64,000 nucleotides of DNA, taken from Alphaproteobacteria bacterium (GTDB lineage: Bacteria > Pseudomonadota > Alphaproteobacteria > JAUHZY01). Shown here piece after piece: positions 58,202 to 64,000 of the stretch (positions within the stretch are counted from its first letter, which is position 1; the number at the start of each line of letters is the position of its first letter). The notes under the pieces are model-generated. The model did not search any database, was not told the origin of the DNA, and worked only from the letters and a program-made list of their open reading frames with translations. The position numbers were made by a program, and so were the translations under genes. Location of the stretch: assembly GCA_030425825.1 (NCBI GenBank), contig JAUHZY010000001.1, positions 679,607-743,606 on the forward strand, written 5' to 3'.

Positions 58202-58233
58202 TAACATTTATAAAGATAAACCTATAAATGTTA
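58202..58233 (+). promoter_or_regulatory. 11-bp leader inverted repeat of the orphan at 58245
   Basis: TAACATTTATA (58202-58212) and TATAAATGTTA (58223-58233) are perfect inverse copies with a ten-base loop, ending directly before the AAAGGG ribosome site. A TTGACA lies at 58176-58181. It could be a message-stabilising leader stem or an operator. Confidence 0.45.
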
Positions 58234-58244
58234 AAAGGGTCGAA

Positions 58245-58847
58245 ATGCACAACAATTCATCAACAGCCATAAAACTTAAAAAACAAATCAAAGACTTCTT
58301 ACTAGTCCAACACGTAGAAAAAGAAGAGCTGAATAGTATTGCTGATGCTTTGGCAGCAAAGCCCAAAGCATTAAGAAGTTTATGGGACAGCGACCTTATT
58401 GAACTAGGGAGAATAGCGATACTCCGCTCAAAAAAGACACAAGACCCAGACAAAAGTGAAGCATACATAAAGATCTTTATAGCTTTGGGAATAAAATGCC
58501 TTGATAAAGCTGAACCCTCTAAAAAAAGCCGCAAAATATTTTTCGACCAAATATTAGAGCTTCAAAAAGAACCAAACAACCATCGAATACAATCTTTAAT
58601 CGTTTATGCAAAAATACTGGAAGACTTTTCAAGAAAGCAGCGAGAACAAATCTTACCCGCATTATGCAGCCCCAAAAATCACAAAAGGATAACGTTGAGC
58701 AATACGCAAAATGCGAAACCTCAGACCTTACTTCTTTTTACAGAAATTGATAATCTTAGCCAACCTAATGCGCTTCAAAAAGCTGCTGTGTCAATAAAGA
58801 CATACACGCTTACAAACCTTTGGCGATCTCATCGTGGCGCATCATAG
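58245..58847 (+). CDS. Orphan basic helical protein
   Basis: Unrecognised 200-residue protein. The ATG at 58245 follows AAAGGG; an in-frame ATG at 58173 lies before the leader stem and is unlikely. The sequence is basic and helical (STAIKLKKQIKDFLLVQHVEKEELNSIADALAAKPKALRSLW) with possible short helical repeats. No signal peptide. The last 38 bases are antisense to the 3' end of kdsA, so its last 12 residues are encoded opposite the KdsA C-terminus. It separates eno from kdsA. Confidence 0.7.
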   Translation: MHNNSSTAIKLKKQIKDFLLVQHVEKEELNSIADALAAKPKALRSLWDSDLIELGRIAILRSKKTQDPDKSEAYIKIFIALGIKCLDKAEPSKKSRKIFFDQILELQKEPNNHRIQSLIVYAKILEDFSRKQREQILPALCSPKNHKRITLSNTQNAKPQTLLLFTEIDNLSQPNALQKAAVSIKTYTLTNLWRSHRGAS

Positions 58848-59640
58848 TTGTTAGGATACCTTCCAACTTATCAATTGGAACCATGTTAGGACCATCTGAT
58901 GGCGCTGTATCTGGGTCTTGGTGCGTCTCCATAAACACACCTGCGACACCGACAGCCATCGCTGCGCGTGCAAGCACAGGGACGAATTCACGCTGTCCAC
59001 CACTTGATCCACCCTTGCCACCTGGCTGCTGTACCGAATGTGTTGCATCAAAAATAACGGGATGCCCTGTCTCAGCCATCGTTGGTAAGCCGCGAAAATC
59101 TGACACAAGCGTGTTATAGCCAAAGCTTGTCCCACGCTCACACAGCATCACTTTATTATTTCCAGATTCTGTAATTTTCTTTGCTACATGCACCATGTCC
59201 CACGGCGCTAAAAACTGCCCTTTTTTTACATTAATTGCTAGGCCACTTTCAGCAGCAGCGATCAACAAATCTGTTTGACGGCATAAAAATGCAGGAATTT
59301 GAAGAACATCAACAGAATCTTTCAAAGCTTCAGGATGTTCTGGCAAATGAATATCTGTAAGAACAGGACAACCTTGCTCTTTACGAATTTCTTCAAAAAT
59401 AGGCAACGAAGCCTCAAGACCAAGACCACGCTTTGTCCCTAGGCTGGTACGATTTGCTTTGTCAAAAGATGTCTTATAAATAAAAGGAATTCCAAGCTTA
59501 TCTGTTAGCTTTACCAGCTGTTCTGATATCATCATTGCGTGGTCACGCGTCTCAAGCTGACATGGACCTGCAATAAGTGTAAACGGAAGATCATTCGATA
59601 TTTTGACTTTATCGCCGACTGCCACAATATGATTCGTCAT
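58810..59640 (-). CDS. kdsA: 3-deoxy-D-manno-octulosonate 8-phosphate synthase
   Basis: Condenses PEP and arabinose 5-phosphate to Kdo-8-P for the LPS core. The 276-residue protein has LIAGPCQLETRDHA (about 22-35), KTSFDKANRTS, VLTDIH and the GGQREF loop. Its PEP substrate comes from enolase encoded nearby. Nothing abnormal in length. The 3' end overlaps the orphan on the other strand by 38 bases. Confidence 0.96.
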   Translation of the reverse strand: MTNHIVAVGDKVKISNDLPFTLIAGPCQLETRDHAMMISEQLVKLTDKLGIPFIYKTSFDKANRTSLGTKRGLGLEASLPIFEEIRKEQGCPVLTDIHLPEHPEALKDSVDVLQIPAFLCRQTDLLIAAAESGLAINVKKGQFLAPWDMVHVAKKITESGNNKVMLCERGTSFGYNTLVSDFRGLPTMAETGHPVIFDATHSVQQPGGKGGSSGGQREFVPVLARAAMAVGVAGVFMETHQDPDTAPSDGPNMVPIDKLEGILTTMMRHDEIAKGL

Positions 59641-59732
59641 GTTTTTTTCTTTCTGTTGAAATAAGTATGTTTATTTTTATATAACATGATGTAGAAATAC
59701 AAGCAGCACAATTCAAGAGCAAGGGTTATCAC

Positions 59733-60779
59733 ATGAGATATCGCAAACTAGGTCACACTGATATTAAGGTCAGCGAAATATGCCTTGGCACCATGACATG
59801 GGGCGATCAGAACACAGAAGCCGAAGCACATGAGCAGCTTGATTACGCCTTAGATCATGGCGTTAATTTTATTGATACTGCAGAAATGTACCCTGTCCCA
59901 CCCAGCGGCGAAACATGCTACCGCACAGAAGAATATATCGGCAATTGGATTAAATCTCGTGGCAATCGCGATAAATTCATCCTGACATCTAAAATTGCTG
60001 GTCCTGTCGCACCGACACACCCTATGACATGGCTACGCAATGGTGAGACACGCTTTAACAAAGACCATTTAACACGCGCACTTGATGCAAGCCTTGGGCG
60101 CCTTCAAACAGACTATCTTGACCTTTATCAATTACACTGGCCTGACCGTAATGTCCCTAAGTTTGGAGGACGCGAATACATTCCTGCGAATGAAGATATA
60201 ACACCTATTGAAGAAACGTTAAGTGTTTTAAATGATTTTGTGAAACAAGGAAAAATTCGCTCAATTGGCCTCTCAAATGAAACAGCTTGGGGTGTGATGA
60301 AATTCTTAAGTACCGCAGAAAAAATGGGAATGGAACGCATTGTCAGTGTACAAAACTCTTACTCTCTTTTAAACCGCACTTACGAGCTATCATTAAGCGA
60401 GGTCAGCGATCGCGAAAACATCGGCCTTCTTGCCTACTCTCCACTTTCATTTGGCGTCCTCAGTGGCAAATACCTTCATGGTGCAATGCCAGCAGACTCG
60501 CGCAATGCACTCTATGATCGCTATCGCCGCTCTTTGGCACCAAAAGCAGTGGCAGCAACTGAGAAATACGTCGCCCTTGCCAAAGCTCACGACCTAAACC
60601 CTGCACAACTGGCAATCAAATTTGTTTGCGACCGCCCCTTTGTTACTTCAGCGATTATTGGCGCAACAAAGATGACACAATTAAAGACAAATATTGATGC
60701 TACCAACATTGAGCTGTCAGAAGATATTTTAACAAGTATTGCAGAAATTCACGACAACAACAGAAATCCGGTGGCTTAA
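59733..60779 (+). CDS. Aldo/keto reductase, Tas-like
   Basis: NADPH-dependent TIM-barrel oxidoreductase. The 348-residue protein starts MRYRKLGHTDIKVSEICLGTMTWGDQ and resembles E. coli Tas. The catalytic tetrad is visible: D48 and Y53 in FIDTAEMY, the lysine in LTSKIAGP and the histidine in YQLHWPDR. Substrate unknown. The stop is followed without gap by a pterin dehydratase gene, so the two are likely co-transcribed. Confidence 0.92.
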   Translation: MRYRKLGHTDIKVSEICLGTMTWGDQNTEAEAHEQLDYALDHGVNFIDTAEMYPVPPSGETCYRTEEYIGNWIKSRGNRDKFILTSKIAGPVAPTHPMTWLRNGETRFNKDHLTRALDASLGRLQTDYLDLYQLHWPDRNVPKFGGREYIPANEDITPIEETLSVLNDFVKQGKIRSIGLSNETAWGVMKFLSTAEKMGMERIVSVQNSYSLLNRTYELSLSEVSDRENIGLLAYSPLSFGVLSGKYLHGAMPADSRNALYDRYRRSLAPKAVAATEKYVALAKAHDLNPAQLAIKFVCDRPFVTSAIIGATKMTQLKTNIDATNIELSEDILTSIAEIHDNNRNPVA

Positions 60780-61028
60780 ATGAGTTGGCAAGAAACAGAT
60801 GGCAGACTTGCCAAAGAGTTTATTTTCAAAGACTTTAAAGCGGCATTTGGGTTTATGATCAAAGTTGCAAAAATCGCAGAAGAAATGAACCATCATCCAA
60901 ACTGGTCAAATGCATACAACCGCATCTATATTGAGCTTTGCACGCATGATGAAGGTAAAGTTACTGAAAAAGATCACACACTTGCTGAGAGAATAAGCGA
61001 CCTTTTTGATCAACAAGCAACATCATAG
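60780..61028 (+). CDS. phhB: Pterin-4a-carbinolamine dehydratase family protein
   Basis: Dehydrates the 4a-hydroxy-pterin formed by aromatic amino-acid hydroxylases, or acts in molybdopterin-related roles. The 82-residue protein has the family core EEMNHHPNWSNAYNRIYIEL and CTHDEGKVTEKDHTLAERI. The usual GG after TH is changed to EG. It starts directly after the aldo/keto reductase stop. No phenylalanine hydroxylase gene is in the window, so the role is open. Confidence 0.9.
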   Translation: MSWQETDGRLAKEFIFKDFKAAFGFMIKVAKIAEEMNHHPNWSNAYNRIYIELCTHDEGKVTEKDHTLAERISDLFDQQATS

Positions 61029-61109
61029 TTGTTTTTTCAACTTAACATTAATTAAGTAATAAAGCCTTGTTTGCACTCCACATCCTCGATCAGCTTTTTA
61101 ACGATCACA

Positions 61110-61250
61110 ATGTTTTTCCTGAACTATTCTCCTGCAAAACAAAGAAGCAACGTGCAAGCGCATGATACTTTATCGAAAAAACTTATATTTTGTGCGATCT
61201 TTGGTCTTGCTTTCGCTTCAGCTTTCGTGTTAAATCGGCCCTCAATATGA
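61110..61250 (+). CDS. Possible small membrane protein upstream of atpH (46 residues)
   Basis: In the 246-base gap before atpH, a short frame encodes MFFLNYSPAKQRSN... with one hydrophobic helix (KLIFCAIFGLAFASAFVL, about 24-41) and a short tail ending at a TGA 24 bases before the atpH GTG. No clear ribosome site precedes the ATG. It may be a real small protein or chance reading of the atp leader. Confidence 0.25.
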   Translation: MFFLNYSPAKQRSNVQAHDTLSKKLIFCAIFGLAFASAFVLNRPSI

Positions 61251-61274
61251 AACGGACTAAGGGAACGCAGAAAA

Positions 61275-61832
61275 GTGGCTGGAAAAAATACAATTAACGC
61301 TGCTTTTGCATCAAGATATGCAGAGGCTTTTTACAATGAAGCGGTCGAGAAAAAAAAGCTGAAAGATATTTCAAGCGATTTCGATAAACTATCATTGTTT
61401 ATTGCAGACTCCGACACATTCAAAAGCATTGTTGCGAACCCACGCTTTTCAAGTAAAAACAATCAGAATCTTATTGCAATATTAGGAAAAGAGCTAAAGC
61501 TTTCAAAACTAACATTGCAGATGTTGAATGTTGTTGCCGCACACAAACGCATGTCAGATCTGGGAAGCATCGTCAATGCGTTTAAGAACAAAGAATTCAA
61601 CATGAGTGGCGAAATCAGAGTTGAAGTCACAACAGCCAGAAAGCTAAACAGGACTCTTGCCAAAAAAATTGAAAAGGCAATCCAAGAAACTAAAAAATCA
61701 AAACTTCACTTTGAAGAAACAGTTGACCCTGATATTTACGGCGGGCTTATTTTGAAAATAGACAACCTTATGATTGATCTTTCTCTAAGGTCAAAATTAA
61801 ATAAACTAAGCCAAACCATTCGAGGAACATAA
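61275..61832 (+). CDS. atpH: ATP synthase F1 subunit delta
   Basis: Connects F1 to the peripheral stalk. The start is GTG at 61275, preceded by AAGGGAA. The 185-residue protein has the helical N-terminal domain (FASRYAEAFYNEAVEKKKL) and the family C-terminal signature (DPDIYGGLILKIDNLMIDLSLRSKL). It leads the F1 operon in the order atpH-atpA-atpG, with F0 genes elsewhere, as in alphaproteobacteria. Confidence 0.95.
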   Translation: MAGKNTINAAFASRYAEAFYNEAVEKKKLKDISSDFDKLSLFIADSDTFKSIVANPRFSSKNNQNLIAILGKELKLSKLTLQMLNVVAAHKRMSDLGSIVNAFKNKEFNMSGEIRVEVTTARKLNRTLAKKIEKAIQETKKSKLHFEETVDPDIYGGLILKIDNLMIDLSLRSKLNKLSQTIRGT

Positions 61833-61871
61833 AATTAACATTTAATAAAGTTACACAAGGAGAATAAAAAC

Positions 61872-63422
61872 ATGGACATTCAAGCTTCGGAAATTTCTGC
61901 AATTCTAAAAAAACAAATTTCTGACTTCAAAGATGAAACTGAGGTTGCTGAGGTTGGTGAAGTCATTTCCGTTGGAGATGGTATTGCACGTGTTTTCGGC
62001 CTTAAAAATGTTGGCGCTGGTGAGATGGTTGAATTCTCAAATGGCGTTAAGGGAATGGCACTAAACTTGGAAACTGACAATGTTGGGGTCGTGATCTTTG
62101 GTGATGACCGTGACATTAAAGAAGGTGACGTTGTTAAAAGAACAAATGCAATTGTTGATACACCTATTGGTCGTGGCCTTTTAGGTCGTGTTGTGGATGC
62201 GCTTGGAAACCCGATTGATGGCAAGGGCCCTCTTAAGGATGTTGTACGTTCACGCGTTGAAGTTATTGCTCCTGGGATTGTTAAACGTAAATCTGTTCAT
62301 GAGCCAATGCAAACAGGCCTAAAAGCTGTTGACTGCTTGGTTCCAATTGGTCGTGGTCAGCGTGAGTTGATCATTGGCGATCGTCAAACAGGGAAAACAG
62401 CAGTCGCAATTGATGCCATCCTAAATCAGAAATCTTTAAATGATTCAACGAACGATGAATCAAAGCGTCTTTACTGTATTTATGTATGTATTGGACAAAA
62501 GCGTTCAACAGTTGCTCAAATCGTGAAAAAACTAGAAGAACAAGGCGCGATGGAATACTCAATTGTTGTTGCTGCAACAGCATCTGAGCCTGCTCCGCTT
62601 CAATATCTTGCGCCTTACACAGCGTGTGCGATGGGCGAATATTTCCGTGATAATGGCATGCATGCACTGATTGTTTACGATGATCTTTCAAAGCAGGCTG
62701 TATCTTATCGTCAAATGTCACTTCTATTGCGTCGCCCTCCTGGACGCGAAGCATACCCTGGTGACGTTTTCTACCTTCACTCTCGCCTTCTTGAGCGCGC
62801 AGCAAAAATGGCTGATGACCAAGGCGGTGGATCATTGACAGCCTTGCCAATTATTGAGACGCAAGCTGGTGACGTTTCTGCTTATATTCCGACAAATGTG
62901 ATTTCGATCACTGATGGTCAGATCTTCCTGGAAACCGACCTTTTCTATAAAGGTATCCGCCCTGCGATTAATGTCGGTCTATCTGTTTCTCGTGTGGGGT
63001 CGGCGGCCCAAACCAAAGCCATGAAAACTGTTTCTGGCTCTATTAAGCTTGAGCTGGCACAATATCGTGAAATGCAAGCATTTTCGCAGTTTGCATCAGA
63101 TCTAGACCCTGCATCACAGAAGCTGCTTGCACGCGGCGATCGTTTGACAGAACTTTTGAAACAAAAACAATACGCACCTCTTCCGATGGAGGAACAGGTT
63201 GTTTCTATTTTCTGTGGTGTGAACGGTTATCTCGACTCTATTCCAACAAATGAAGTTTCACGTTTTGAAGAAGGGTTCTTGCAATCCATGAAGAAGAACG
63301 GCGCAGATATTCTGTTTACCATTAGAACGGAATCACAAATCTCTGCTGATACAGAGAAGAAGCTTCGTGGAATGATTGAGCAATATCAACGTGACTTCAT
63401 TACTGTTGCAGACGCAGCATAA
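61872..63422 (+). CDS. atpA: ATP synthase F1 subunit alpha
   Basis: Non-catalytic nucleotide-binding subunit of F1. The 516-residue protein has the beta-barrel N-terminus, Walker [10 protein letters not shown] (about 170-178), [13 protein letters not shown] and the signature [23 protein letters not shown] precedes the ATG. The gap to atpH is 39 bases. Nothing abnormal. Confidence 0.97.
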   Translation: MDIQASEISAILKKQISDFKDETEVAEVGEVISVGDGIARVFGLKNVGAGEMVEFSNGVKGMALNLETDNVGVVIFGDDRDIKEGDVVKRTNAIVDTPIGRGLLGRVVDALGNPIDGKGPLKDVVRSRVEVIAPGIVKRKSVHEPMQTGLKAVDCLVPIGRGQRELIIGDRQTGKTAVAIDAILNQKSLNDSTNDESKRLYCIYVCIGQKRSTVAQIVKKLEEQGAMEYSIVVAATASEPAPLQYLAPYTACAMGEYFRDNGMHALIVYDDLSKQAVSYRQMSLLLRRPPGREAYPGDVFYLHSRLLERAAKMADDQGGGSLTALPIIETQAGDVSAYIPTNVISITDGQIFLETDLFYKGIRPAINVGLSVSRVGSAAQTKAMKTVSGSIKLELAQYREMQAFSQFASDLDPASQKLLARGDRLTELLKQKQYAPLPMEEQVVSIFCGVNGYLDSIPTNEVSRFEEGFLQSMKKNGADILFTIRTESQISADTEKKLRGMIEQYQRDFITVADAA

Positions 63423-63440
63423 GAAAATAAGGATTTTCAA

Positions 63441-64000
63441 TGGCTAATCTAAAAGCGGTAAAAGATCGAATTAACAGCGTTAAATCAACACGCAAGATCA
63501 CGACTGCAATGAAAGAGATCGCAGCGTCTAAACTTCGTCGCGCTCAAACACGTGCTGCACAAGCGCGTGCTTATGAAGATTCTATGGAAAACATGGTTGT
63601 TGAAGTCAGCAATGCGATGAAAAACATAGTTGAAGAAGAAGACAAATATACTCACGACGGTTTAGGTCACCACCTTATGTACGGACGCAACAATGATAAA
63701 AACACGCATTTGATCATTACAGTGTCTTCTGAACGAGGTCTTTGTGGTGCTTTCAATCATAATGTTGTGAAAGAAACAAAGCGCCGCGTTAATACGCTGA
63801 TTGACGAAGGAAAAACTGTCAAAATCTTCTGTATTGGTAAAAAGGTTGCTGGCATTTTACAACGTTATTATGGCGACATGATTATTGATATAATCAATGA
63901 CCCACCTGGCGGCAGAAATCTTGAATATACAGCTGTTCACGATGTTTCTCAACGTCTTCAGTTTATGTATGAAGATGGTGAATTTGACGTTTGTACAATT
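63441..64000 (+). CDS. atpG: ATP synthase F1 subunit gamma (N-terminal part, cut by window edge)
   Basis: Rotor shaft of F1. The first 186 codons are present: MANLKAVKDRINSVKSTRKITTAMKEIAASKLRRAQ and SERGLCGAFNHNVVKE. AAGGA precedes the ATG, 18 bases after atpA. An insertion-like stretch (EEDKYTHDGLGHHLMYGRNND) precedes the SERGLCG strand, as in alphaproteobacterial gamma subunits. The gene continues past base 64000, where atpD and atpC would be expected. Confidence 0.95.

Noticed and set aside
61040..61057. ACTTAA-CATTAA-TTAAGT palindrome as a terminator after phhB
   Set aside because: The stem is nearly all A-T and no T-run follows.
62371..62850. Long leftward frame opposite atpA
   Set aside because: Explained as the complement of a strongly conserved gene with biased codons; no recognisable protein features.

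Overview
The window looks like chromosomal DNA of an AT-rich alphaproteobacterium (roughly 40% GC by eye, not computed). The evidence is gene content and order: lipid A genes using LpxI rather than LpxH, glyQ-glyS-ppdK, metK-trmB followed by rimP-nusA, ispB divergent from a tRNA1(Val)-type methyltransferase, ftsB next to a PDH operon, and an atpHAG start with GTG-initiated atpH. The order or family cannot be fixed from the sequence. The ankyrin protein and many charged, helix-rich orphan proteins would suit a host-associated or predatory lifestyle, but that is only inference. I found no rRNA, tRNA, CRISPR array, insertion sequence or complete prophage.

Layout. 0-6 kb: a truncated sodium/solute symporter, an orphan, msrA, a tandem pair of orphan paralogues, an apt/MTA-nucleosidase-like salvage pair, and another orphan. 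6-15.7 kb: the leftward envelope cluster dxr-rseP-bamA-skp-lpxD-fabZ-lpxA-lpxI-lpxB. 15.9-19.7 kb: cold-shock gene, lipA and three orphans. 19.7-26.5 kb: pdhA-pdhB-pdhC-lpdA, a decayed TSUP permease, a PnuC-like membrane protein and an intact TSUP permease. 26.7-29.8 kb: a putative HExxH metallopeptidase, ftsB, ygfZ and a tiny orphan. 30-36.6 kb: cobB, a small zinc-ribbon membrane protein, and glyQ-glyS-ppdK. 36.7-42.8 kb: a duplicated-module ankyrin protein, trmN6-like/ispB, and a second tandem orphan pair. 42.8-51.2 kb: polA, two small orphans, rimP-nusA, a Sel1 protein and metK-trmB. 51.4-58 kb: dapB, an XRE regulator with a divergent small gene, nth, an SLC13 permease, a hairpin-rich intergenic RNA candidate, a GNAT gene broken at a C8 tract, and eno. 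58-64 kb: an orphan, kdsA, an aldo/keto reductase, a pterin dehydratase, and atpH-atpA-atpG (cut by the window edge).

The housekeeping genes cover lipid A and Kdo synthesis, outer-membrane protein assembly, isoprenoids (dxr, ispB), pyruvate oxidation with lipoate supply (lipA), PEP/pyruvate exchange (ppdK, eno), SAM synthesis and adenine salvage, and the start of ATP synthase. Lineage-specific genes with their own promoters are inserted at or between conserved gene blocks, often on the opposite strand. Convergent genes are packed so tightly that their ends often touch or overlap.

No gene-free stretch exceeds about 300 bases. The longest (15667-15914, 61029-61274, 51165-51380, 58042-58244, 55813-55985, 45562-45730) hold the promoters and hairpins listed. 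Most interesting leads: the 55.87-55.97 kb structured-RNA candidate upstream of a possibly phase-variable acetyltransferase, the divergent XRE promoter with its palindrome, and the orphan paralogue pairs.
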